This document shows, piece after piece, positions 1 through 8,749 of a DNA stretch of 64,000 nucleotides. The notes below the pieces were generated by a model. It did no database searches and had not been told where the DNA came from. It saw only the letters and a program-made list of their open reading frames with translations. A program made the translations under genes and the position numbers. The stretch is taken from the NCBI RefSeq assembly GCF_014201885.1, contig NZ_JACHFN010000005.1, positions 62,001-126,000 on the forward strand, in the 5' to 3' direction. Origin of the DNA: Deinococcus budaensis. GTDB taxonomy: Bacteria; Deinococcota; Deinococci; Deinococcales; Deinococcaceae. The first letter of the stretch is position 1. The number at the start of each line of letters is the position of its first letter.

Positions 1-108
1 ATGACTGTGCCACAGGAAAACCCTGTGCGTTTGAATGCTCAGGCTCGGCCGCTCGGGAAGTTCGCGCTGCGCTGTCCCGGTGTCCTCGAGCAGCTACTCC
101 AGGTGTGA
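1..108 (+). other. short ORF or 3' end of an upstream gene
   Basis: An open frame runs from the first base of the window to a TGA at 106-108 (35 codons). It may be the tail of a gene that begins outside the window. No domain is recognisable. From 109 to 443 I see no supportable gene; this stretch is the flank into which the IS4 element inserted. Confidence 0.2.
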
Positions 109-443
109 GCTGATGGAGGACCCGAGGTTTCCCGACATCATCGGGATGGAGGATCAGACCGACATTGACAAAAGCAGCTGATCAGGCATGTTCTTCTGCG
201 ATTCCATAGGTGCGGTACAGCATAAGCCTGGGCTGGGGCGGGAAGGGGTGTGTCTATTAACGGTGGTTAAGTGGTAGGTGCAAAAATGGCCGCGCCAGCG
301 CCCCATCCGGTTGCTCCTCATCCGCTAACCCCAAGGCCTCTCAACAACCCACCCATCCCCGAGCCAACCCCCACCCCAGTTCACGTAATGAGAACAAATA
401 GGCGCGTTGCACGCATTTCGCGCGAGGCGGTATGCACCCGGCC

Positions 444-1647
444 CTCTGTACCGGACATCTTCAGGTTGAAGCTGTGCTGGACGGAAAATCTCTGAACGTG
501 TGATCGGTCGCGAAGTGGCACGACAAACGGCGGTGTTTTGAGTGTGTGACCATCCCAAAACCCGCCGATCTCCAGCGTATCGAACTCACCCGCCACTTCA
601 AAGCCTGCGTGCCCTTCCTGCGCCACGACACGCTGCAGCGTGTCGTGGACTTGATCTTCGCGATGGTGACGGCCCGAAGCGTGAACCAGAGTGACCTGTG
701 CGCCCACCTGCCCGGAGTCAGCTCCCTCGACGCGAAGAGACGCCGGGTGGAACGAGGGTACCGGGATCCTCAGCTCACCGAGTCCGTCTTCCTGGCCTTC
801 CTCCTGGCCCTGCTGCCCCCAGGGAAATTGCTGCTCAGCATGGACCGCACGACGTGGGAGCGCGGCGAGTCGCCCCTGAATCTCCTGGTGCTTGGCGTCG
901 TCCTGCACGGCTACACGGTGCCACTCGTCTGGACTGCCCTGGATCACGACGGCAACAGCGGTACGGTCCGGCGGATCCAGCTGGTCTCACGACTCCTGAA
1001 GGCCCTTCCAGCGGCCCGCTGGAAGGGCCTCGTCGCCGACCGGGAGTTCATCGGCGGCGAGTGGTTCCGGTTCTTGAGACGGAAGGGCATCAAGCGCGCC
1101 ATCCGTATCAGGAAGAACGCCGTGGTCGACGAGTTGCGTGTGGATGCGTGGTTCGGTGATCTGAAGGTCGGAGAAGTGCGGTGCCTCGCCGAGCGGGCCA
1201 ACGTGTACGGGGAGGTGATGCAGGTCGTGGCCACCAGGTCCCCCGCGGGGGACCTGGTGGCGATCGCCACGGATTTCAGCGTCTGGGACACCTGCGTCCT
1301 GTACCGGGCGCGCTGGTCGGTGGAGTGCACGTTCGCCAGCCTCAAGGTGCGCGGGTTTGACCTGGAGCGGACCGGCATCACTCGACCAGACCGACTGGAA
1401 CGGCTGTTCGGGCTGGTCATACTGGCCTGGGTCAGTTGCCTGCGGGTGGGCGTATGGCTCCAGGCGCACGTCCCGATCAAGGTGAAGGCTCATGGCCGCC
1501 CGGCCATGAGCCTGGTGCGGTACGGCGCAGAGCAGCTGTGCAATGCCCTGCGGTGGAATCTGCCCGAATTACCAGGGCTGATCAGGCTGCTGAGCATGCC
1601 ATTTCACGTGCCAGGCGCAGTTTGAAGGCAAGATGTCCGGTACAGAG
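444..1647 (+). mobile_element. complete IS4-family insertion sequence
   Basis: The element is bounded by perfect 18-bp inverted repeats, CTCTGTACCGGACATCTT at 444-461 and its reverse complement at 1630-1647. Immediately outside both ends is the 9-bp direct repeat CACCCGGCC (435-443 and 1648-1656), a target-site duplication of a size usual for IS4 elements. The 1204-bp element holds one transposase gene with an intact DDE set, so it may still be mobile. The intact duplication indicates a simple, fairly recent insertion. The flanking sequence is the leader of an IS3-type orfA. Confidence 0.93.
546..1625 (+). CDS. IS4-family transposase
   Basis: This 359-residue DDE transposase cuts and joins the ends of the IS. 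The likely catalytic residues are Asp about 100 (LSMDRTT), Asp about 164 (VADREF) and Glu about 260 (RWSVECTFASLK), the last lying in the YREK-like region typical of IS4. The start is a GTG at 546; no strong Shine-Dalgarno site is visible. The gene fills nearly the whole element between the two inverted repeats. The reading frame is uninterrupted and the length is normal for small IS4 transposases of Deinococcus-type genomes, so the enzyme is probably functional. Confidence 0.92.
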   Translation: MTIPKPADLQRIELTRHFKACVPFLRHDTLQRVVDLIFAMVTARSVNQSDLCAHLPGVSSLDAKRRRVERGYRDPQLTESVFLAFLLALLPPGKLLLSMDRTTWERGESPLNLLVLGVVLHGYTVPLVWTALDHDGNSGTVRRIQLVSRLLKALPAARWKGLVADREFIGGEWFRFLRRKGIKRAIRIRKNAVVDELRVDAWFGDLKVGEVRCLAERANVYGEVMQVVATRSPAGDLVAIATDFSVWDTCVLYRARWSVECTFASLKVRGFDLERTGITRPDRLERLFGLVILAWVSCLRVGVWLQAHVPIKVKAHGRPAMSLVRYGAEQLCNALRWNLPELPGLIRLLSMPFHVPGAV

Positions 1648-1730
1648 CACCCGGCCCAAACAACCCCCTCACTGCGGGTGACCCGATACGGCGTAGATGG
1701 AGATAAGCCTCGAAGATAGGAGGCACCATC

Positions 1731-1889
1731 ATGACCGACCGCAGAACCCACAGCGCCGAGTTCAAGCGAGACGCCGTCCAACTGGCCCAAACCAGCGGCA
1801 ATCTTTCCGGCACGGCCCGCGACCTGGGCGTCAATGCTTCTCTGCTGCGCAGACCTGACCCGGCGCCCGAGCGGGAAGTGGATCATTGA
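1731..1889 (+). pseudogene. truncated IS3-family orfA (transposase N-terminus)
   Basis: A strong Shine-Dalgarno site (AGGAGG at 1718-1723) precedes an ATG opening a 52-codon frame. The first 40 or so residues (MTDRRTHSAEFKRDAVQLAQ..., GTARDLGVNASLLRR) match the helix-turn-helix start of IS3/IS911-type OrfA. After about position 1848 the frame no longer resembles OrfA: it reads out of frame through the methyltransferase remnant and stops at 1887-1889. The rest of the IS3 element, including orfB, is missing. This is a deletion scar, not a functional gene. Confidence 0.8.
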
Positions 1890-2598
1890 TTTTGATCTGA
1901 TGACGGAACAAGAGGCCCGGCAGTACCTGGCTCCGTTTGAATATGTCGAGCAATACGTCCAGCCTGCACGGTTGAACAACGGGCGTGAGGGTCGGCGGGT
2001 GTATTGGTGGCGCCTCGGCGAATCTGGCGCAGCCCTGAAGCGGAGGACAGCCCCCTTCAGCCGATTCATCGGCATCCCTAGGGTCGCCAAACATCTCCTC
2101 CCAGTCTGGCTACCTGCAGGCACCCTGCCGGACACCCAGGTCGTGGCGGTGGCCCGTGACGACGACTTCACTTTCGGGGTGCTAGCTTCCATCTTTCACC
2201 GCGTCTGGGCCAGGGCGCAGGGCACGTACATGGGCGTCGGCAACGACCTCCGCTACACACCCTCGACGTGCTTCGAGACGTTCCCCTTCCCCCGTCCGGT
2301 TGAAGACCACCGCGCGGAGGTCGAGAAGTGGGCGCGGTACGTCGTGCAGTTGCGTGAGCATCTGCTGGGGCAGGACCCGAAAGCGACATTGACGGGTCTG
2401 TACAACGCTGTCGCGGGGCTACGTGTAGAGTCGGACGCGACCCATCCCGTCGCCGCCCTGGCGACCGCGCATGACCACCTCGACACGGCCGTCGCCGCCG
2501 CCTACGGCTGGGACTGGACTCTCACCGAAGATGAGGTGCTGTCCCGCCTGCTGGCGCTGAACCTCGAACGCTCATCTGCGGGCACGGACCTTGCCTGA
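1849..2598 (+). pseudogene. C-terminal remnant of an MmeI-like type II restriction-methyltransferase
   Basis: An open frame of about 250 codons resembles the C-terminal part of MmeI-type single-chain restriction-modification enzymes. Recognisable stretches are RRPSGKWIIDF near the start, PFEYVEQYVQP, the VAKHLLPVWL and RDDDFTFGVLAS block, and YTPSTCFETFPFP. These belong to the target-recognition and terminal part. The nuclease and SAM-binding motifs are absent because the gene was cut by fusion to the IS3 orfA at about 1848. The remnant has no start of its own and cannot cleave or methylate. Family assignment is from remembered motifs; it could also be a related Pgl-type methylase. Confidence 0.75.
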
Positions 2599-2604
2599 GC
2601 GACG

Positions 2605-2610
2605 TACTCT
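2605..2610 (+). promoter_or_regulatory. leaderless-type -10 hexamer TACTCT
   Basis: TACTCT lies exactly 7 bases before the ATG at 2618, the spacing of leaderless Deinococcus promoters. The same hexamer and spacing precede the gene at 10823. This is the main support for the small gene that follows. Confidence 0.45.
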
Positions 2611-2617
2611 GCTCCGC

Positions 2618-2788
2618 ATGTCCGACCGCGCCCTTCATGACGCCGCCAATGCCGAGCTGATTCAGCTGCTGCGCGAGGCGCTAGAGGAAGTGCCCACCGC
2701 AGAGGTGGCAAGTCCGCCAGCCTCACCCACCTCTCAAAGCAAGGCTCCCTGTGGCGCTCAGCTGGCCCCGACCGCCTCACTGGATTGA
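2618..2788 (+). CDS. small hypothetical protein, 56 aa
   Basis: The frame encodes 56 residues with an amphipathic helix at the start (residues 5-25, rich in Ala, Leu and Glu) followed by a Pro/Ser/Thr-rich tail. There is no Shine-Dalgarno site, but a TANNNT hexamer 7 bases upstream fits a leaderless start. The 3' end overlaps the convergent minus-strand gene by 31 bases. No family is recognised, and it may not be a real gene. Confidence 0.35.
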   Translation: MSDRALHDAANAELIQLLREALEEVPTAEVASPPASPTSQSKAPCGAQLAPTASLD

Positions 2789-3312
2789 CCCTGGGAGTCC
2801 AGTGCCCCCTGTAATTGGACCGCCGCGTCGAGAGCATCGGCGTAATAGAGCAGGCGGCTCGTAGCGTGCCCGCCGCTGATCAGGCCACTTCCGGCGTACA
2901 GCACGCCGTACATTGAGCAGATAAAAAGCGCGACGAAGACCCACGAGGGGATGGCAGGCAGCCAGCCCCGCACCACGTTCCAGGTGGTCGCCAGCGCCAG
3001 CGCGCTCAGCAAAATCCCGACGAGGCCATTTCCCCTTGATGACCCCAGAGCCGCCACTACGCGCCGCGCGACGAGGCCGCCATGGGCACGACAGAGCTGA
3101 GCAACGTAGATGAGGGCGGCGCGGTCGCAGGGCAAGAGCTTGGCGATCAGGTCCTCCCACACGCCCGCAGTCACCGCGAGATGCTCGACGCTTTCAGCGC
3201 GGCGCTCTTGGAACGGCCGTCCCCGTAAGGTAGGGTGCGGCTGTGCCGCGTGCGCTTGGAGGGCAGCCAACACCTCGTCCACGGCGTTGAAGAATGGGTT
3301 CCGTTCCGTCAC
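2758..3312 (-). CDS. hypothetical membrane protein with two transmembrane helices
   Basis: Read from a GTG at 3312 this encodes 184 residues beginning MTERNPFFNAVDEVLA. The first 110 residues are soluble and helical. Two hydrophobic segments follow (GLVGILLSALALATTWNVV and IPSWVFVALFICSMYGVLYAG), separated by a short turn, with a C-terminal tail of about 45 residues. The frame stays open upstream to 3405, but that part looks non-coding. No family is recognised. The membrane hairpin after a soluble domain suggests attachment to the inner membrane. Confidence 0.55.
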   Translation of the reverse strand: MTERNPFFNAVDEVLAALQAHAAQPHPTLRGRPFQERRAESVEHLAVTAGVWEDLIAKLLPCDRAALIYVAQLCRAHGGLVARRVVAALGSSRGNGLVGILLSALALATTWNVVRGWLPAIPSWVFVALFICSMYGVLYAGSGLISGGHATSRLLYYADALDAAVQLQGALDSQGQSSEAVGAS

Positions 3313-3315
3313 GCT

Positions 3316-3587
3316 TTCTGTATAGCGGAGCGTAAACGCCTGGCCTGTGGCATACCCTGCTCTCAGGCGCCCCGCCGACCTGCTCGACGGGGTGGCCGAC
3401 GCCACAGGGTGTCACGCTCCGGGCTCTCCTCGCCCTGCTGGACGATCTGCATGTCCGTTTCGAGGTGGTGGGCGGCGGCCTGACCGCATACCTGCCGGGT
3501 CACGCCAATCAGGAGGAGCGCGCCGCGCAGGTGCTGCACGCTTGGCTGGGTCAGGAGCGCGAGAATCAAGTGGTGCCGTCGGGCTGA
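3316..3587 (+). pseudogene. possible gene remnant without a start codon
   Basis: Between a TAA near 3313 and a TGA at 3585-3587 a frame of about 90 codons contains a protein-like stretch (LLALLDDLHVRFEVVGGGL, then TAYLPGHANQEERAAQVLHA). No ATG precedes that stretch in frame. It may be the 3' end of a decayed gene; the evidence is only the natural-looking amino-acid pattern. Confidence 0.25.
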
Positions 3588-3930
3588 GGCGCCCAGTCGC
3601 GCGGTTGGCCGCACATCTTGACTCGATGAAGGGCAAGGAGAGGGGGATGGACTGATTCCCTTTACCTTCATTTACAGTTGTGCAAATTTGTGAAAACTAC
3701 GCCGTCGGCAGGCTATCGCCCCTGCTCAAGGCCCGCCACAGTGGATTCGCGTCTTTCTCAATGCGGCCACAGCAAAAGCCCCCGGTTGGGGGCTACCCGC
3801 CGACTTCACCCCTCGTCACTTCTGCACCCCGGCTCGTCTCCTGCCTGCTAGGCTCGACCCACGAACAGAAAAGGAAGGATGGTGGGAGGTCCCCACCGTT
3901 CGGAGCCCCTGCGTCCATGGAGAGCCCGCG
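3588..3930. other. intergenic region before the defence operon
   Basis: About 340 bases without a convincing gene. It includes the hairpin at 3777-3794. No clear promoter for the downstream operon was found. Confidence 0.4.
3777..3794 (-). terminator. putative rho-independent terminator, minus strand
   Basis: AGCCCCC (3777-3783), loop GGTT, GGGGGCT (3788-3794) form a perfect 7-bp stem. On the minus strand it is followed by TTTTGC. It could stop antisense transcription from the defence operon region. Confidence 0.4.
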
Positions 3931-5100
3931 TTGACGAACACACCAGCACGCCGTTCATACCGTGATCTCACCCCACGCGAGTACGGCGGCGAGGAAGCCC
4001 GGAAGGGGTTTGATTTTCAGGATCACGTTACCGCCGGTTACTGCCTGGACATGCTGCTGGGCGGCGACCTGGTCGAGGTGTGGTGTGAGACGCTAGATGA
4101 CGTCACCCTGGTCCACGATCGGAACGGACATGAGACGTATGAGTTCGTCCAGGCCAAGAGCAACGACCTGGGCAAGCACTGGAGCGTCACCGACCTGTGC
4201 CGACGAAAGACGGTAAAGGTCAGCGGAAAGATCGTGCACCAGCCCGGCACGTCCATTTTGGAAAAGTCGCTCGCGAACGACGCTGGGCACGAACCCTGCG
4301 GCTTCCGGGTGGTGACCGCTGGCCCTGTCGACAAGGAACTGGCCCTCCTGAGTTTGCCCCTCGACGCACCAGGGCGCGCGGCAGCCGATCCCGCCTACTG
4401 CTCCTTGCAGCAGCGCATCACCGCACACGTCGCCGGGTTCACCTCCACAAACGGACGTGACGCCACCTTCTGGATGAGCAACGTGGTGTGGCAGGTCATG
4501 TACTCTGGGGACGCGGTTCAGGACAGGAACCTGTTGAAGTTGGACCGTCTGCTCGAACTGCGGGCCGTGGTGCTATTTCCCGACCAGCGCGCTGAACTGT
4601 ACCGGCAACTCGTCGGAAAGGTGTACGAGGCGGCCAAGGCGCCCTTCGACGTCAATCCCCTTGCGAAACGCTTGACGCGGGACGCCTGCTCGCAGTGGCT
4701 TCAGGAGGTCGTGGACCGCGCCCGGTTCCCCGGCGCCGCCGGAAAGGGCATGTTGCTGCGCCAGAAGCTGGACCTGGGAGGCCTCGGTCACTACCAGGTG
4801 ACGGCGCGCGAGCAGCAGATGTACTACCTGATGCGCCGCCGGAACCCGGGGTACCTGAACACCTTCGACGCCCCGCTTGCCGAGGCGGAGGCGCAGCGGG
4901 CCCTCACGCGGCTGAACGTCGAGCTGGACCGGGGCAACCTCACGGAAGGTCCTGAGTTCCTGGCGCAATGCGATGACATCCTCCAGGGTATCGCCCAACG
5001 CCTGGGTGAGCCGGGGACCGGCCTCCCGTCGTACCTCACCGGCTTCATGTACAACCTCGCCGACCGCTGCGTCTTTCGTTTTCGTAAGGCCGGGCCATGA
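3931..5100 (+). CDS. lmuA: Lamassu LmuA-like / DdmA-like Cap4 (DUF4297) nuclease
   Basis: This 389-residue protein is the likely effector of a Lamassu-Cap4 system: a DNA nuclease that degrades invading DNA once the SMC partner senses it. The N-terminal domain has the DUF4297/Cap4 signature: GFDFQDHVTAGY (about 26-37), then acidic residues (E53, D56, D57) and the catalytic-type QxK (EFVQAK, Q74 and K76). The C-terminal 250 residues are helical and probably bind the SMC partner. The start is a TTG at 3931; no ATG fits upstream. Its stop overlaps the next start (ATGA at 5097-5100), so the operon is translationally coupled. Gene order nuclease-small protein-SMC matches lmuA-lmuC-lmuB and ddmA-ddmB-ddmC. 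Confidence 0.85.
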   Translation: MTNTPARRSYRDLTPREYGGEEARKGFDFQDHVTAGYCLDMLLGGDLVEVWCETLDDVTLVHDRNGHETYEFVQAKSNDLGKHWSVTDLCRRKTVKVSGKIVHQPGTSILEKSLANDAGHEPCGFRVVTAGPVDKELALLSLPLDAPGRAAADPAYCSLQQRITAHVAGFTSTNGRDATFWMSNVVWQVMYSGDAVQDRNLLKLDRLLELRAVVLFPDQRAELYRQLVGKVYEAAKAPFDVNPLAKRLTRDACSQWLQEVVDRARFPGAAGKGMLLRQKLDLGGLGHYQVTAREQQMYYLMRRRNPGYLNTFDAPLAEAEAQRALTRLNVELDRGNLTEGPEFLAQCDDILQGIAQRLGEPGTGLPSYLTGFMYNLADRCVFRFRKAGP

Positions 5101-5645
5101 GATCCATCCGGCGCCTGGGAGACCTGCCGGCTGGGCGTTCGCTCGCCGCCGACGACCTGTTGGAATTCCACGCGGCGCGCCTGCTGTTGCTGCTGCACCT
5201 GTGCGGCACGGCCGGCCGCATTGACGGCCTCACCAAGCTCGCGAAGCTCGACTTTTTCGTCCGCTACCCGCAATTTTTCAACGAGGCGGTGGCGCGCGAG
5301 GGTCAGAACGCGCGCTCCGCGACGCAGACTGTGGAGTCCAGTATGATTCGGCACCACTACGGCCCCTGGGACAAACGGTACTACCGGGTTCTGCCCTACC
5401 TGGAGGGGTGTGGATTGATTCAGGTGCGGAAAGAGGGCAACGCGTACCGCTTCGAACTCACCGGCATCGGCCGGGAGGCGGCGAAGCGTCTCGCCGGAGA
5501 CAGGGCCTTTGAGGAGATGGTGCAGCAGATGCAACAGGTGAAAAAGGCCTTCGGCGGTCGCGCCGGCTCTGCCTTGAAGAGACTGATCTATGAGGTGTTC
5601 GACCGGGAGGTCGGGCAGAAGAAGCTCGGTGAGGTCATCCGCTGA
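5097..5645 (+). CDS. lmuC: Lamassu LmuC-like / DdmB-like small subunit
   Basis: This 182-residue protein sits between the nuclease and the SMC-like ATPase, overlapping each by a few bases. It is helical with a winged-helix look (YLEGCGLIQVRKEGNAYRF resembles a beta wing), as in the middle subunits of ABC three-component systems. In Lamassu and DdmABC the small middle subunit bridges the effector and the SMC dimer. No catalytic motif is visible. The assignment rests on position, size and fold impression more than on sequence identity. Confidence 0.75.
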   Translation: MRSIRRLGDLPAGRSLAADDLLEFHAARLLLLLHLCGTAGRIDGLTKLAKLDFFVRYPQFFNEAVAREGQNARSATQTVESSMIRHHYGPWDKRYYRVLPYLEGCGLIQVRKEGNAYRFELTGIGREAAKRLAGDRAFEEMVQQMQQVKKAFGGRAGSALKRLIYEVFDREVGQKKLGEVIR

Positions 5646-7549
5646 TGTCGCACAAAACATTGTTCATCAAGCGCCTCGCGCGCTACCCCGAGTCCGGTCC
5701 GTACGACCAGCTTCACTTCCAGCGGGGTGTGAATGTGCTCGTGGGGCCGCCCAACACGGGCAAGACCCAGTGGTTACGCATGCTGGACTACCTCTGGGGC
5801 GACCCCGGCTCTCCCGAGCAGGCGTTCGACGAGGACCTGGCCGAGAAGTACGAGCGGATTGAGGCGCTGGTGGAGATCGGCGGGGAGGAATTCCTGCTGG
5901 AGCGCCGCTGGAAGGAAAAGGGTGGCCGCACCAAGGTGTACATCAACGGCGAAGCCGTCGGCACCGACGAGTTCTCCTCGCGTTTCCTGTCGCTGCTCGA
6001 CCTGCCGCTGGTTCACTTTCCCTCGGGCAACCCGTACGCCTCGCGCAAGTGGCCGTTACTGAGCTGGCGCGAGCTGTACCGGCACATCTACCGCCGTCAG
6101 GATTCCTGGTCGGACCTCGCGGCCCGGCAACCCGAGGGCACGCAGCACGCCTGCCTGCTGTACTTCCTCGGCATCGCTGAACACGTGTACTCCGAGACGT
6201 ACAGCGAGGTCGTCAACCTCAACAAGCAGCTCGGCGCGATCGAGACGACCAAGGAGCAGTTCGCGAAGCTCCTGCAACGCGTGTCCCAGGAACTCATCGA
6301 CGCGGAGAACCTGGGATTGAACCTCACCGGCGGGTCCATCGACGCCGCTCAGGCCCAGTTGAAAGAGGAGCGCGACCGCCTCACGGCGGAACGCGAAGAC
6401 GTCCTGCGCTCCGCTCGGGAACAGGTGCCGTGGGACGGCGCCGCCGAGGTAGACCGGTTGTCGAAGCGGTGGGAGGACGTGCAGGTCGCGCGGCAGCAGC
6501 TGGCGGACCAGCAGCAGCAGGCAGAGCAGCGGCTGCACGAACTTCAGGCGTACGCCCAGAGCGTGGCGGACGAACTGGGCCGGATGCAGCGGGCGCAGGC
6601 GGCTGGCAGCGTTCTCGCAGACCTCAGGGCCACGCACTGCCCGGTCTGCGACCGCGCGGTGAACCCGAGAGACACTCCTGCCGGGCACTGTTACATGTGC
6701 AAGCAGCCGGACGAGTCGCCGCTGGATGAGGAGGCCAGTCGCCAGCGGGTCGAGTTCGAGTTCGCCCAGTTGCAGGCCGAGGCGGAGGAAGCGGATGGCC
6801 TCGTGCGGTACGCCGAGGAGGAGGTCGCCGCCCACCAGCGGCAGGCGCGTCGCCTGCGCGAGGAGTTCGAGGAGGTCGCCGCCAGTCTGCGCCCCATCCA
6901 GCGGGCGACCGCCGCGATCGTGCCGCCTGAACTCAGCCGCATCGACAATCAGATGGGGCGCCTGCACGAGCGTGAGCGGCAACTGGAACGCCTCAGGTCG
7001 GTCCTGGGCCTGAGACAGGAACTCATTGAGGAGACGGAGCGCCTGCAAACCCAACGGGATGAACTGGAACGGGAACTGGAGCGACGGGTGGCCACCGTCG
7101 ACTTCGAAGAAGCCGCTAACGAACTGGCGAACGGCATGAACTTCTACTTGAAGGGCGAAGTTGCGCGCGCGAACCCGGACGCCTGGACGCAGGAGAGGGT
7201 GAATGTGCTCCTGCGGGAACGGGGGTTCACCATCAATGTCGGGGAGAAGTCGTGGAGGAAGTTGGGGGGGACGATGTCCCTCTTCTTTCTCGTCGCGTAC
7301 AACTACGCCCTGTTGCGCTTGTCCCCGTGGGCGCCTTACCGGTACCCGGGCCTGCTCATCCTGGACATGCCAGCAAAATTCGAGGACACGCAGATGACCC
7401 GCGATGAGCGGGAGCAATTCGTGGTCGAACCGTTCGTTCGTTTAAGGAAGCAGGCGCCCACGCACGAGTTCCAGGTTCTCGTCACGGGAAGAAGTTTCTT
7501 CGGGTTGCAGGACGCACACCGCATAGAACTCGACACCATCTGGACGTGA
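5645..7549 (+). CDS. lmuB: Lamassu LmuB-like / DdmC-like SMC ATPase with zinc hook
   Basis: This 634-residue ABC/SMC-type ATPase is the DNA sensor of the operon. It has a Walker A (GPPNTGKT, about 34-41), long coiled-coil arms (about 170-320 and 365-500), a hinge with two CxxC pairs (HCPVCDRA and HCYMCKQP, about 331-352) resembling a Rad50 zinc hook, an ABC signature region (KLGGTMSLFF, about 540) and a Walker B (LLILDMP, about 570). The second acid after Walker B is replaced by a MPAKFED context, as seen in several Lamassu SMC proteins. Translation is coupled (TGATG at 5643-5647). The length matches DdmC/LmuB. Confidence 0.87.
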   Translation: MSHKTLFIKRLARYPESGPYDQLHFQRGVNVLVGPPNTGKTQWLRMLDYLWGDPGSPEQAFDEDLAEKYERIEALVEIGGEEFLLERRWKEKGGRTKVYINGEAVGTDEFSSRFLSLLDLPLVHFPSGNPYASRKWPLLSWRELYRHIYRRQDSWSDLAARQPEGTQHACLLYFLGIAEHVYSETYSEVVNLNKQLGAIETTKEQFAKLLQRVSQELIDAENLGLNLTGGSIDAAQAQLKEERDRLTAEREDVLRSAREQVPWDGAAEVDRLSKRWEDVQVARQQLADQQQQAEQRLHELQAYAQSVADELGRMQRAQAAGSVLADLRATHCPVCDRAVNPRDTPAGHCYMCKQPDESPLDEEASRQRVEFEFAQLQAEAEEADGLVRYAEEEVAAHQRQARRLREEFEEVAASLRPIQRATAAIVPPELSRIDNQMGRLHERERQLERLRSVLGLRQELIEETERLQTQRDELERELERRVATVDFEEAANELANGMNFYLKGEVARANPDAWTQERVNVLLRERGFTINVGEKSWRKLGGTMSLFFLVAYNYALLRLSPWAPYRYPGLLILDMPAKFEDTQMTRDEREQFVVEPFVRLRKQAPTHEFQVLVTGRSFFGLQDAHRIELDTIWT

Positions 7550-7623
7550 AGGTGTGCGGGCACGGCTCGGCATGATTGACGGGTCCTCACCAGTGAACAG
7601 AGGGCCGTTCTGCATGGGGCCCC

Positions 7624-8055
7624 TCAGTGGATGACGCGTCCGTCCTCGCATTGACAGCTCCGGTTCACACAACCACCGGTCAGGTTCGACGGGTGGGCGC
7701 GGGAAAGCTTACGGGGTACGTCGCGGCCCCAGGACTCCAGTTCGTACAACCACTCCAGGGTGGAGGACAGGTCGCTGGAGCGGCCGACGATGACGGCGAA
7801 GTACCCGTCCACCATAACCCGAGCGAGCACTCGCGTCTTCAGGGCGGTTCGGCGGGCACTAAGCGCACGGGCACGGTGGTCACTTGCTGCGCGGCGCACT
7901 TCCTGCACCTTGCAGGCACCTCGGTCTCCTGCCTGGGCGTCGTGAACGTCTGGGGACCTGGTGCCCGCCCCACCGGGCAGGGCGAGCAGGAGCGCTCGAT
8001 GCTCCGAGGTAACCTCGTTCCTGACGGACGTGCCGCACACCTTCCCGTTCCTCAC
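7624..8055 (-). CDS. doubtful hypothetical protein, minus strand
   Basis: The frame encodes up to 143 residues. Only the last 63 or so, from an ATG at 7815 (MVDGYFAVIVGRSSDLSSTL, then EWLYELESWGRD), look protein-like; the N-terminal part is Arg/Ala-rich and may be non-coding. Four Cys/His residues near the C-terminus could bind metal. The overlapping plus-strand frame over the same bases looks like its shadow. No family is recognised and no promoter is evident. Confidence 0.3.
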   Translation of the reverse strand: MRNGKVCGTSVRNEVTSEHRALLLALPGGAGTRSPDVHDAQAGDRGACKVQEVRRAASDHRARALSARRTALKTRVLARVMVDGYFAVIVGRSSDLSSTLEWLYELESWGRDVPRKLSRAHPSNLTGGCVNRSCQCEDGRVIH

Positions 8056-8069
8056 TGAACTCCCTTCGT

Positions 8070-8501
8070 ATGAGGAGGGGGGAACCAGACAGCGCGGACA
8101 CTGCGCTTATGGCTTCCCCACCCTCCTCTCCCTGGCGGCACGGTGCACTATGGCTCGTCCTATACCTCGCGGCGGCCGCTCTCCTGATTGGCGGCGTGCT
8201 CGCGCTGGTGGTTTACGGCAGGCTGCCGATCTCCAGCCTGCCGGTCGCGGTCTTCCTCCTCGGCTTGGGTGGCGCCGTTCTGGGACTGGTGTTCACCTTC
8301 CGCCTCACCGGGCCCGCCCTGAGCCGCAGGCGGGAGCTGGCCCTGGCCCGGGTCCTCGCCGACGTCACCGCCGGGAAGTACCCCGCCGCTCCGGATGAGA
8401 TGTGGCTCTTCCAGCGCCGCGGCTGGTGGACTCCAAGACGGGAACTCACCCCGCTCGGCGAAGCGGTCCTGGCCCAGGGCAGGGGAGAAGGCCGTGCCTG
8501 A
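8070..8501 (+). CDS. small membrane protein, two transmembrane helices
   Basis: This encodes 143 residues from the ATG at 8070, or 130 from the ATG at 8109 (MASPPSSPW). Two hydrophobic helices are clear: LWLVLYLAAAALLIGGVLAL and LPVAVFLLGLGGAVLGLVF. A soluble tail of about 55 residues with Trp/Arg motifs (EMWLFQRRGWWTPRRELTP) follows. The helical hairpin near the N-terminus suggests an inner-membrane protein with a cytoplasmic tail. No family is recognised. The next 250 bases hold no clear gene. Confidence 0.6.
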   Translation: MRRGEPDSADTALMASPPSSPWRHGALWLVLYLAAAALLIGGVLALVVYGRLPISSLPVAVFLLGLGGAVLGLVFTFRLTGPALSRRRELALARVLADVTAGKYPAAPDEMWLFQRRGWWTPRRELTPLGEAVLAQGRGEGRA

Positions 8502-8749
8502 GCCACCCCCGCCGCTGCTCACGGTTCAGGCCAATGTCCTCCAAGACCGCTGGGGCGCCACACCTTCGACGGGAACGAGGCGCTGATTCAGTTCCTCGGC
8601 AGGCTTGACCGTAGGGAAAGAACGCCCCACCCCCACGAACCGTTGGGATGACGGATATGGCGTTCCATCCAGGCGTTGCCTAACAGCGCGTGCGTACTCC
8701 AAGTCCTTACGTCTCCAACAGAATCCCCCGGTGTACGATGGGCGGGAGC

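Noticed and set aside
3680..3934. 84-residue frame before lmuA
   Set aside because: No protein-like pattern and it spans a terminator-like hairpin.
6056..7417. 453-residue minus-strand frame opposite lmuB
   Set aside because: Antisense shadow of a clear SMC coding region; low-complexity Leu/Arg composition.
7627..8058. Plus-strand frame of 143 residues after lmuB
   Set aside because: Unnatural composition; the minus-strand frame over the same bases looks more protein-like, and even that is weak.
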